A stretch of DNA of 63,185 bases. It comes from Planctomycetia bacterium. GTDB lineage: Bacteria > Planctomycetota > UBA8108 > UBA1146. The stretch lies in contig JAAXJX010000050.1 of NCBI GenBank assembly GCA_012269595.1, positions 1 through 63,185 on the forward strand. The letters run 5' to 3'. This document shows, in pieces, positions 9,923 to 17,558 of the stretch; positions within the stretch are counted from its first letter, which is position 1, and each line of letters opens with the position of its first letter. The notes beneath the pieces are model-generated. The model saw nothing but the letters and a program-made list of their open reading frames with translations. It was not told the DNA's origin and searched no databases. Made by a program: the position numbers and the translations under genes.

Positions 9923-11401
9923 TCAACGATCGTTGTCGAGACCTGGATTGGGAAAGATCTTTGATGGAAAACGACTGTTGCGACTGACTTCGAGTAACTC
10001 CTGAAGCCGTTCAGGCTCCGTAGAAGCAAGATCCTTCTTTTCCCCGGGATCTTCCTTCAGGTTGAACAGTTTGGTTGCAGGGTTTTTCTTGCCGAGACGG
10101 CGGCGAACCAATTTCCAGTCGCCAAGGCGAAGAGCCTGTTGGTCTCCGTGTTCCCAATACAGGGGTTTAGTCCTGTCGAAGTTACCTCCGTGAAAGATGG
10201 GGAGCAGGCTGTGGCCGTCGTGGGGACGATCATCTGCCAGGCCGGCCAATTCGAGAACTGTGGGAAAGACATCCGGGAAGTAACTGGGAAAGTCACTTTC
10301 AGATCCGGCAGCAACTTTTCCTGGCCAACGAACCAGGAAGGGAACTCTCAGACCCCCTTCGAGAACACTGCCCTTCAAGCCGCTGAGCTCACCGGTACTG
10401 TCGAAGAATTCATAGTCGACCCCTCCGGCCCAGGTGGTGCCGTTGTCACTGCTGAACATAACGATGGTGTTCTCTGCCAAGCCCAGTTTCTCGAGCCGAT
10501 CGAGAAGAGCACCGACCTCTCGATCAAGGTGGGTGATCATCGCAGCATAGGCAGCGCGGGGTCGAGGATGCGGCAGATAACTGCCTCCCAGATAAGGTTC
10601 TGTATCCCACTCTCGGGGATAGGCATCCAGATCTTCGACGGGAACCTGCAGGGCAACGTGGGGAATTGGACTGGGGTAGTAGAGGAAGAAGGGTTGATTG
10701 CTGGTGTGGGCTTTATCGATGAAGCCGAGGGCTTCCTCGAGGAAGACATCGGCCATGTATCTCTCACGGAGGTAACGGTCGTAATATTCCTGCTCCGTGG
10801 CGAGGGGTTCCTTGATTTTTTGATGCGCCTTGAACCAGCCATTGCCTTCGAGAATGACCTTCTCACCATTCTTCCACAGGTGATTGGGATAGAAGTTGTG
10901 GGCCTTGCGCTGGCAGATCACGGTGCAGGAGTGATCGAAACCCTGAACCTCAGGTGCACCGGTGGTACCCGGACCGCCCAGACCCCACTTGCCGAAGACA
11001 CCGGTGGTGTAACCCGCTTCTTTGAGAAGGCTCGCCATCGTTCGGGTACCCGTTGGCAGGGGGTACTGACCTTCCGGCTGGAATTCACCCCAACCACCAT
11101 TTTCCCAGTTGTTGCGCACCAGAGAATGACCGCAGTGCAGGCCGGTCATCAGGACGCAACGGGAAGATGCACAGACCGGAGCCCCGGAATAATGCTGGGT
11201 AAAGCGCATCCCCTCTGCGGCCAGAGCATCCAGACGGGGAGTCTTGATCTTCTCCTGACCGTAACTGCCCAATTCCCGGTAACCCAGATCATCAGCGAGA
11301 ATGTAGATGATATTGGGAGGCGGGCCCATATCTGCAAACACAGGAACCGCAAGAAACACCATCAAGAGCATCGGAATCACAGAAAAATGGAGCAGTTTCA
11401 T
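9923..11401 (-). CDS. Exported sulfatase (arylsulfatase family)
   Basis: 492 residues from the ATG at 11401, which has GGGAGG just upstream and a signal peptide (HFSVIPMLLMVFLAVPVFA); the open frame continues 78 codons further without support. Metal-binding D37-D38 lie in ILADDLGY. The formylglycine site reads C77-A-S-S-R81 instead of the usual CxPxR, followed by the normal CVLMTG. Other sulfatase elements are present: FGKWGLGG, and SSDNGTTWAGG with the Asp-Asn pair near the C terminus. Planctomycete sulfatases of this kind usually desulfate algal polysaccharides; the substrate cannot be deduced. Divergent from the ArsC fusion gene. Confidence 0.93.
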   Translation of the reverse strand: MKLLHFSVIPMLLMVFLAVPVFADMGPPPNIIYILADDLGYRELGSYGQEKIKTPRLDALAAEGMRFTQHYSGAPVCASSRCVLMTGLHCGHSLVRNNWENGGWGEFQPEGQYPLPTGTRTMASLLKEAGYTTGVFGKWGLGGPGTTGAPEVQGFDHSCTVICQRKAHNFYPNHLWKNGEKVILEGNGWFKAHQKIKEPLATEQEYYDRYLRERYMADVFLEEALGFIDKAHTSNQPFFLYYPSPIPHVALQVPVEDLDAYPREWDTEPYLGGSYLPHPRPRAAYAAMITHLDREVGALLDRLEKLGLAENTIVMFSSDNGTTWAGGVDYEFFDSTGELSGLKGSVLEGGLRVPFLVRWPGKVAAGSESDFPSYFPDVFPTVLELAGLADDRPHDGHSLLPIFHGGNFDRTKPLYWEHGDQQALRLGDWKLVRRRLGKKNPATKLFNLKEDPGEKKDLASTEPERLQELLEVSRNSRFPSKIFPNPGLDNDR

Positions 11402-11483
11402 GAAGCCTCCCTTGGAGGCAGGGTACCCCCTGTGGGAATCACTGCTATCCTGAATCCGAACCCCTCTTTGGAAACCTGAATTC

Positions 11484-12470
11484 ATGAACGCTGACGACAA
11501 ACCCGCAGTCATCATTCTCTGTACAGGAAATTCATGTCGATCTCTCCTCGCAGAGGCTCTCTGGCGTGAAGAGACTGGCGGTTCATGGCAATCGGCCTCC
11601 GCCGGAACTCGTCCGACGGGACGACCGCATCCCATGGCGTTGAGAGTCCTTGAAGAAGACGAGATTCCGACTGCGGATCTGATGAGTCAGGGCATCGAGG
11701 ATTATCAGGGTCAGAAATTTGACCTGGCGATCACGGTGTGTGCTTCCGCTGCAGAGGAATGCCCGGTCTTTCCAGGGGCGGCCAAGACACTTCATTGGCC
11801 TTTCCCAGATCCGGCGGATCATGTTTCAGTCGAAGATGACAGTGAAGAGGGATTGCAGATTTTTCGGATTGCCAGAGAAGCGATTCGTCAGAGGATCCAG
11901 AGATATCTGGCAGCCTTGAGATTTGAAAAGTCACTGCTGGAATTGATCGAGCAGCTCCCCGGGGATCTGGATGCACCTCGCCTTGCGGCTTACCGCAATC
12001 TGGTGACGGCCAGTGGGGGCATCATGGACCAACCGGATGCCTGGGCCCAACTGCCGGCGGTGATTCGCAAGGAGATGCATTCACTGGGTTGGGAGTGGAA
12101 TGGCATCTATCACTTGCACGGTCAGACCCCCAACCGCCGGCTGCAACTGGGATCGGCGGCGGGCCCTCCGGTTTGTGCGACGCTGGAAGAGATTCCCGGT
12201 GAACGCAGTGGAATGTGTTTCGATGCAGTCCGCCATGGTCACTTGCTCGTGGCTGCCGATGTACGCAGTTGGCCTGGCTATGTTTCTTGTGATGGTGAAA
12301 GCGGTCTGGCAACTGTTTCGTCCATCGTCAGGCCTTTGCTCGACGAAAATGGCGAGGTGGTGGCTGTTTGGGATCTGGATGCGGTGAAGCCGGTTCATCC
12401 CTGTGATGCCTTGTTGATGGATGCCCTTCTTGAAGGCTTCAGTGCTTTCGGGCCACCCCGAACCGATTGA
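11484..12470 (+). CDS. ArsC arsenate reductase fused to fRMsr-type GAF domain
   Basis: 328 residues in one uninterrupted frame. Residues 8-145 form a low-molecular-weight-phosphatase fold of the thioredoxin-coupled arsenate reductase class: P-loop C13-TGNSC-R19-S20, resolving pair C86-x6-C93 with the same spacing as Staphylococcus aureus ArsC C82/C89, and general acid D109 in FPDP. Residues about 160-322 match free methionine-R-sulfoxide reductase (MsrC/YebR, a GAF fold): WNGIYHLHG, then C231, C245 and C269 aligned with E. coli C84, C94 and C118, plus WPGYVSCD and VWDLDA. The glutamate before IV in YebR is serine here and there are small insertions, so substrate binding may differ. Both halves use thioredoxin-recycled cysteines. 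No ars genes are adjacent; an S4 protein gene follows by 13 bases. Confidence 0.88.
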   Translation: MNADDKPAVIILCTGNSCRSLLAEALWREETGGSWQSASAGTRPTGRPHPMALRVLEEDEIPTADLMSQGIEDYQGQKFDLAITVCASAAEECPVFPGAAKTLHWPFPDPADHVSVEDDSEEGLQIFRIAREAIRQRIQRYLAALRFEKSLLELIEQLPGDLDAPRLAAYRNLVTASGGIMDQPDAWAQLPAVIRKEMHSLGWEWNGIYHLHGQTPNRRLQLGSAAGPPVCATLEEIPGERSGMCFDAVRHGHLLVAADVRSWPGYVSCDGESGLATVSSIVRPLLDENGEVVAVWDLDAVKPVHPCDALLMDALLEGFSAFGPPRTD

Positions 12471-12483
12471 GGATTGGACAGAG

Positions 12484-12693
12484 ATGGAAGAAGCAACGAT
12501 TCGACTCGCCCAGTTTCTCAAGTGGATGGGCCTTTGTGGGACCGGTGGGGAAGCAAAGATTCGCATTCAGGAGGGTGAGATTTCAGTCAATGGAGAAGTT
12601 GAAACCCGCCGGGGACGCGTTCTGCGGAATGGAGATCGGGTGCAGTTCGAGGGCGTCGAACATGAAGTCCAGCTCGACTCTGATGAATCGTGA
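12484..12693 (+). CDS. Small S4-domain RNA-binding protein
   Basis: 69 residues that are essentially one S4 domain: IRLAQFLKWMG, then a glycine turn and the RNA-facing GEISVNGEVETRRGRVLRNGD pattern (YbcJ/RqcP-like small S4 proteins). Such proteins bind structured RNA such as rRNA or stalled ribosomes. The ATG at 12484 is chosen over an upstream in-frame start at 12421 because that would overlap the fusion gene by 50 bases and GAGG lies about 10 bases before 12484. Probably translated from the same message as the ArsC-fRMsr fusion. Confidence 0.85.
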   Translation: MEEATIRLAQFLKWMGLCGTGGEAKIRIQEGEISVNGEVETRRGRVLRNGDRVQFEGVEHEVQLDSDES

Positions 12694-12709
12694 AAGGTCA
12701 CGGAACTGA

Positions 12710-13117
12710 TCAGGAAAAACGCAACAGTTTTCCCAGTCCCGATCCGATTCCGACCATCAACAGGCAGACGAGAGTCTGAAGTAACGCCAGAGACATCCCC
12801 TTGAGAAGTTGACCATCCCTGAAAAGGGTCCAGCCCTCCAGGCCGAGTGCACTCATGGTGGTGAAGCCACCGAAAAGACCGACGATCAGGAAGGCCCGGA
12901 TCTTCTCATCCTCAAAGGCTTTGTCGCCCATGGCTGTTGAGACGATGCCAATCAGTAGACAACCGACGACATTGACCAGCCAGGTCCCCCAGGTTCCCGG
13001 AAGATGAGCCACCCAACTATCTACTTGCTGTGGAAATTTCGCTTCGACCCACAGATACGTTCCATAACGGATGGTGGCACCGACAGCTCCACCCAGAGCA
13101 ACCAGAATCCATGGCAT
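12710..13117 (-). CDS. crcB: CrcB/Fluc fluoride channel homologue
   Basis: 135 residues with four predicted membrane segments, the length of a dual-topology fluoride exporter. The family residues R17 (GATIRY) and N49 (GTWLVNVVGC) are present. The pore motif usually written GGFTTFSTF reads GGFTTMSAL here, so both Phe-box phenylalanines are replaced (M88, L91). The start at 13117 is supported by GGAGAGGA; a longer frame to 13225 adds a charged, non-family N terminus. It converges with the S4 gene and diverges from the MFS gene. No fluoride riboswitch was recognised upstream. Confidence 0.88.
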   Translation of the reverse strand: MPWILVALGGAVGATIRYGTYLWVEAKFPQQVDSWVAHLPGTWGTWLVNVVGCLLIGIVSTAMGDKAFEDEKIRAFLIVGLFGGFTTMSALGLEGWTLFRDGQLLKGMSLALLQTLVCLLMVGIGSGLGKLLRFS

Positions 13118-13274
13118 GGCGTTCAATCCTCTCCGGGAATCCGAGATCAGTCTGGAGCGGGTGGAAGAAAATGGCCACCGGAATCTTCGGCGCCCCCTGG
13201 GTTCTTCGAGGGAATCTTGCCTCATTTTTTCATCTGAGGTTGTTTTCGTTGGTCCCCTGACAGGAACTGGGTCA

Positions 13275-13294
13275 CGATGTTGGGATCAACATCG
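13275..13294 (+). promoter_or_regulatory. Perfect hairpin/dyad ahead of the MFS gene
   Basis: CGATGTTG (13275-13282) and CAACATCG (13287-13294) form a perfect 8-bp dyad around GGAT. It ends 6 bases before the AAGGAG ribosome binding site of the MFS gene. It may be an operator shared with divergent crcB or a leader hairpin; its role is not established. Confidence 0.4.
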
Positions 13295-13312
13295 CCCCCC
13301 AAGGAGTATCCC

Positions 13313-14572
13313 ATGCCGAAGATTGAAGAGAGCACATATCGCTTTCACCTTCGTGCCGTGATGTTCGAGGGGGTCTTCAGTGGCTTGCTCTGGTCTGCCC
13401 CGGAGATCGCACGCAAGGCTTTGGGTGTCGACAATCTCCTTTTGACGCTGATCGTCATGGCACCGGCAGTGGCTCAGGGGGCTGTTCTCTTCTTCGGCGG
13501 CTGGATTTCGAGGACGGGGCCAAGGCGATTGTTGAGGAGAGCGGCGACGGTGGGGCGCTTGCCGCTCTCTTTGACGCTGTTGTTGCTGGTTCCGATGATT
13601 GCCAATTGGGCGCAGACCGACGAGGGAATGAAATGGGTTCCCTGGTTCTTCCTGATATTGGTGACAGTTCAGGCTCTGGCTTCAGTCCCGATCACCTCTG
13701 CGATCAATGGGGTGATACGCAGCAACTATCGCGATGAAAATCGTGGCTTCCTGTTTGGCAAGGTGCAGCGCTGGGGAGCCCTGATCTCCGGTGCCGGAAG
13801 TGTGATCGCCGGCTTCTGGATGCACTATCAGAATGAAGCTTTCCCGATTCTTTATGCCATTGCCGGGCTCACTGGTTGGCTCTCCTGCATGATCTTCTCC
13901 AAGGTTCCGCTGAGAGATCGGGAAACGGCTGCACCGGATGCCCCCGATATTCACAATGCCCGGGCACTGTGGAAAATTCTTGCTCGGGATCGACGCTTCT
14001 TCATCTACGAGATCGGCTTCATCCTCTACGGAACAGCTTTCATGGCGCTGATTACGGCCAAGCCGATGTGGACTGTCGACAAGGAGTGGCTGGCTCTGGA
14101 CTGGAGATTCCTACTCGGAGCAAAAGGTCTCTCGAGTGTCATGATGTTTATCCTGACACCCTACTTTGGCAAGAAACTGGATCGTATCGGTCCGGGCTGG
14201 CTGGCGGGATTCAGTTACTCAGGATTGGCTTTGTATGCCGTTCTTTTGGGATTTTCTTCATCTCCCCTGTCTTTCCTGATTGCCGAGATGGTCTTCGGCT
14301 GTTCGATGGCGGGAGTCATCCTCGCCTGGAATGTGGGGCCCATTTCTTTCGCTTCCGCTGATCAGGGGCGTCAGTACATGGCTGTTCATGTGGCTCTGGT
14401 CGCGGTCAGGGGGCTGATCGGGCACCCCATCGGGGGTGCCATGGCAGATGTCACCGGGGATCCGCGCAGTGTCTTCGTCTTTTCTTTTGTTCTGTGGTTG
14501 GCCAGTGCGGCAGTGATGTTCAGTCTCGGCAGGGGCCCAGCAAGGCGGGAAACCGAAACGCCCGGTTCGTGA
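13313..14572 (+). CDS. Major facilitator superfamily transporter
   Basis: 419 residues with about 12 hydrophobic segments and a Gly-rich, basic loop after helix 2 (GGWISRTGPRRLLRR) like MFS motif A. AAGGAG at 13301-13306 fixes the ATG at 13313. The substrate cannot be read from sequence. It is first in a close-set same-strand run with the YkgJ-type gene (24-base gap), COG2509 flavoprotein, nitroreductase and rRNA methyltransferase, so export or uptake of a substrate of those flavoproteins is possible but unproven. Confidence 0.85.
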   Translation: MPKIEESTYRFHLRAVMFEGVFSGLLWSAPEIARKALGVDNLLLTLIVMAPAVAQGAVLFFGGWISRTGPRRLLRRAATVGRLPLSLTLLLLVPMIANWAQTDEGMKWVPWFFLILVTVQALASVPITSAINGVIRSNYRDENRGFLFGKVQRWGALISGAGSVIAGFWMHYQNEAFPILYAIAGLTGWLSCMIFSKVPLRDRETAAPDAPDIHNARALWKILARDRRFFIYEIGFILYGTAFMALITAKPMWTVDKEWLALDWRFLLGAKGLSSVMMFILTPYFGKKLDRIGPGWLAGFSYSGLALYAVLLGFSSSPLSFLIAEMVFGCSMAGVILAWNVGPISFASADQGRQYMAVHVALVAVRGLIGHPIGGAMADVTGDPRSVFVFSFVLWLASAAVMFSLGRGPARRETETPGS

Positions 14573-14596
14573 TACACTGAGTGTCGGAGGAAACCG

Positions 14597-15199
14597 ATGG
14601 CCAGAAAAAAACGGCGCAGCAGGGCACAGAATGATGGAGATGGTCTGGAAGAGGCGCTGGTCTCTCTGGATCGATCCCGTGGTCCGTTGTTCCTTGAGAA
14701 GCGTGAGCGACCCGGAGCCTCCGAGAATCGTCCCCCCGAGTGCTGTCAGCGCCCCATGAACAAGATGAGGATCTCCGAGTTGGAGGCCATCGATATCGCC
14801 CGGGCATTCCATGAAAAGCCACACCTCAACGGCAAAACAGATGCTGTTCTTGAAAGGCTGGGACAGGCGATTCACTTCTTGCGTGACAATCGCCGGCCGC
14901 AGGCATTTGATTGTCCTCTTTTGGAAGATGGGCAGTGCATGGTTCACAAGGTTGCCAAACCCATCGAGTGCCTCGCTTACGACAAGACAGAAGACAGGAT
15001 CAGTCACGAAGGCAAGCGCAGCATCGAGAGGCGCGACCAACTCAACGAATCTCTCTTTGGAGAAGAATGGGATTATCGTGTGATTCCATTCATGCTGATT
15101 CGCTACCTCCTCGATGAAGAGGGGCCAGCTATCGGTTCCTGTGGATCCACCCTGCGCAAGAATCTCCAGCGAAATGATCGCGCAGCGAGTGATCGCTGA
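14597..15199 (+). CDS. YkgJ-family cysteine cluster protein
   Basis: 200 residues. The cysteines C49-C50, C106, C114 and C125 follow the YkgJ/UPF0153 pattern (CC...CPLL..GQCMVH...PIECLAY), a predicted zinc or iron-sulfur binding site. The first 45 residues are basic and poorly conserved in appearance, and the C-terminal third is not recognised. GGAGGAAACC precedes the ATG. It sits 21 bases before the flavoprotein gene. Biochemical function of the family is unknown. Confidence 0.8.
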   Translation: MARKKRRSRAQNDGDGLEEALVSLDRSRGPLFLEKRERPGASENRPPECCQRPMNKMRISELEAIDIARAFHEKPHLNGKTDAVLERLGQAIHFLRDNRRPQAFDCPLLEDGQCMVHKVAKPIECLAYDKTEDRISHEGKRSIERRDQLNESLFGEEWDYRVIPFMLIRYLLDEEGPAIGSCGSTLRKNLQRNDRAASDR

Positions 15200-15220
15200 T
15201 CGACTCGAAAGAACTCGCCG

Positions 15221-16831
15221 ATGTCCACACGCCGAATACTGGTCCACAACGTCTCCCTGAAACTGGGAGAGACGGAAAAAGATCTTCAACGGGCACTGAC
15301 ACGAAGCCTCAAGGTGGGTCGACAGCGCATTCGGGGAGTGGAAGTTCGCAAAAAGTCCCTCGATTGCCGTCGTGGTCGGCCGCCTCGCTGGATTCATTCG
15401 GTGGTGGTTGAGACCGAGGAAGAAGTCGCAGATCGCCTTCTCGAAAAGGGGAGTGCGAAACCATGGGCGCCCGAGCGAGTGGAGATCCCCAGGTACTCGG
15501 GGTCTGAAAGACCGGTCGTCGTTGGTACAGGACCCGCAGGGCTTTTCTGTGCATTGCGACTGATTCAGGCTGGCGCCCGCCCAAGAATCATCGAGCGTGG
15601 TCCTGAAGTTGTGGAGCGCTCAAGACGCTGGAATCGTTTTATTCGGGGCCAGGATTTTGACCCCGAGTGCAACCTTCTCTATGGCGAAGGCGGAGCCGGG
15701 GCCTATTCCGATGGGAAGCTGTATACGCGGGTGCAGGATCCCCGGGTACCGGAGGTCCTGGAGGCACTGGTTGAACATGGAGCTCCGGAAGAAATCCTGA
15801 CGGATGGTCGTCCTCATGTGGGATCGAACCTTTTGCCCAGTGTCGTCAAAAGAATGCGTAACTCCCTCATCGAAAGAGGAGCCGAATTCTGTTTCGATCA
15901 CCGCTTGGTCGACATGGTCTGTGAATCGAATGGAACAGGCTCATCGGTCCGGGGGTTGAAGATTGAAACAGATGGCAACACCACCCTTTGGGAGACAGAA
16001 ACGGTCTTTCTGGCGAGTGGTCACAGTGCCCGTGACGTTTATCGATGTCTCGCTGATCATGGCGTTCCCATGACCCGCAAACCGTTTCAGCTGGGTGTTC
16101 GTATCGAGCATCCCCAGGAAGTCATCAACGCCATTCAGTACGGCGAATCAGCGGGGCATCCCCATCTTCCTCCGGCGGATTACAGCCTGGTTGCGAGGGG
16201 TGAAGGGGGTGAGGTTTACTCCTTCTGTATGTGCCCCGGTGGTGAGATCCTTCCTTCCAGCGAGCGCGAAGGCTATCTGTGCGTCAATGGTGCTTCCCGA
16301 TATCAGCGTCGCAGCCCGTGGGCGAACAGCGGATTTGTCGTCACTCTCGAGCCTCAGGATTTTGGTGAAGGTGAAGATCCACTGGCGGGTGTTGCATTAC
16401 AGGAGCAGATCGAAAAAGACGCCTATGAAGCGGCAGGGGGAAACTTCGCCGTCCCTGCGTTGAGACTGGGTGATTTCCTGAGGGGCGAGATCTCCTCTGA
16501 CCTGCCCGATTGCAGTTACCCCCGACCACTGGTGGTGACAGATTTTTCACGATTTTTGCCGCCCTATATTCACGCCGCACTGCGGTCCGGATTGCAGGAA
16601 CTGGTTCGAAGGATTCCTGAATTTGATCATGAAAGTGCGGTGGTGACGGCTCCCGAATCACGATCGTCGAGTCCGGTGCGGATCGACAGGGATGCGGTTA
16701 CATTCGAAAGCACCGGCTTCAGGGGACTTTATCCCCTGGGTGAAGGTGCGGGATACGCAGGTGGTATCCTTTCAGCCGCACTCGATGGCATGAAGGCTGC
16801 GGAAGCCTGGTCCACCAGGGTTAACAGTTGA
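15221..16831 (+). CDS. FAD-dependent dehydrogenase, COG2509 type
   Basis: 536 residues. An N-terminal domain of about 90 residues, typical of the family, precedes a Rossmann FAD site (VVVGTGPAGLFCALRL, near residues 104-119) with the acidic end IIERG. The family segments GQDFDPECNLLYGEGGAGAY and FQLGVRIEHPQEVIN are present, and the closing FAD motif is YPLGEGAGYAGGI. The reaction of this flavoprotein family has not been established. The ribosome binding site is weak (GAAAGAA). The stop overlaps the GAGGAAGAG ribosome binding site of the nitroreductase gene, indicating one operon. Confidence 0.88.
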   Translation: MSTRRILVHNVSLKLGETEKDLQRALTRSLKVGRQRIRGVEVRKKSLDCRRGRPPRWIHSVVVETEEEVADRLLEKGSAKPWAPERVEIPRYSGSERPVVVGTGPAGLFCALRLIQAGARPRIIERGPEVVERSRRWNRFIRGQDFDPECNLLYGEGGAGAYSDGKLYTRVQDPRVPEVLEALVEHGAPEEILTDGRPHVGSNLLPSVVKRMRNSLIERGAEFCFDHRLVDMVCESNGTGSSVRGLKIETDGNTTLWETETVFLASGHSARDVYRCLADHGVPMTRKPFQLGVRIEHPQEVINAIQYGESAGHPHLPPADYSLVARGEGGEVYSFCMCPGGEILPSSEREGYLCVNGASRYQRRSPWANSGFVVTLEPQDFGEGEDPLAGVALQEQIEKDAYEAAGGNFAVPALRLGDFLRGEISSDLPDCSYPRPLVVTDFSRFLPPYIHAALRSGLQELVRRIPEFDHESAVVTAPESRSSSPVRIDRDAVTFESTGFRGLYPLGEGAGYAGGILSAALDGMKAAEAWSTRVNS

Positions 16832-16844
16832 GGAAGAGAGCGTG

Positions 16845-17558
16845 ATGTCGGGGGATTACCAACCGGTACCACTGGATTTCAAACGGAAGACTCCTGAAGA
16901 GATGGAAGCCATCTCCCTGCAGTTGGAATCGGATCTTTCAGCGAGAAGATCGGTTCGCGAGTTTTCCGATGAGACTTTTCCGAGAGAGTGGCTCGATCGG
17001 GCCATCGCTGCGGCGAGTACCGCTCCAAGTGGAGCACACCGGCAACCATGGCACTTTGTGGTCGTCGATGACCCGCAGATCAAGCATGAGATTCGTCTTG
17101 CTGCCGAAAGGGAAGAACAGATCTCTTATGGTGGAAGGATGCCGGAGGACTGGCTCGAAGCGTTGCGCCCGATTGGAACCGACGAGCACAAACCGTATCT
17201 GGAGACGGTTCCCTATCTGGTCATCCTTTTCGCAGAAACACAGGGCATGACAGAAGAGGGTGAAAAGCAGAAGAATTATTACGTCACCGAATCGGTGGGC
17301 ATCGCTGCAGGTCTGTTTATCAGTGCCGTCCACCGTTTGGGGTTGGCCACTTTGACCCACACCCCCTCGCCGATGAAGTTTCTGCGCGATCTGCTCCACA
17401 GGCCGGTTCGTGAAAAGCCGTTCCTGCTTTTTCCAGTGGGATACCCCGCTCCCGGATGCACGGTGCCGGATCTGAAACGCAAAGAACTTGAAGAGGTTCG
17501 CAGTTTCAATCGGGATGGTTTGCCTTCCGATTCAAGGGAGAACCAAAGTGAATCCTGA
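16845..17558 (+). CDS. Nitroreductase fold protein, iodotyrosine deiodinase-like
   Basis: 237 residues of the FMN-dependent nitroreductase fold. R35-S-V-R38 and PSGAHRQPWHFVVV are FMN contacts. The best family match is the iodotyrosine deiodinase branch: PSGAH...QPW, and an active-site lid with E91, Y95 and K116 (EEQISYGGRM...HKPYLE), the triad that holds the halotyrosine zwitterion in animal and bacterial IYD. Also VGYPAPGCTVPDLKRK near the end. It may reductively dehalogenate halotyrosines; nitro or quinone reduction remains possible. GTG at 16842 directly precedes the chosen ATG. Overlaps the next gene by 11 bases. Confidence 0.85.
   Translation: MSGDYQPVPLDFKRKTPEEMEAISLQLESDLSARRSVREFSDETFPREWLDRAIAAASTAPSGAHRQPWHFVVVDDPQIKHEIRLAAEREEQISYGGRMPEDWLEALRPIGTDEHKPYLETVPYLVILFAETQGMTEEGEKQKNYYVTESVGIAAGLFISAVHRLGLATLTHTPSPMKFLRDLLHRPVREKPFLLFPVGYPAPGCTVPDLKRKELEEVRSFNRDGLPSDSRENQSES

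Noticed and set aside
10139..11479. 446-codon plus-strand open frame over the sulfatase
   Set aside because: Antisense shadow of a clear sulfatase; no ribosome binding site or family match.
13118..13312. Fluoride riboswitch between crcB and the MFS gene
   Set aside because: A GGCGATG string is present on the minus strand but the downstream conserved elements of the crcB motif are not; only a simple dyad is seen.
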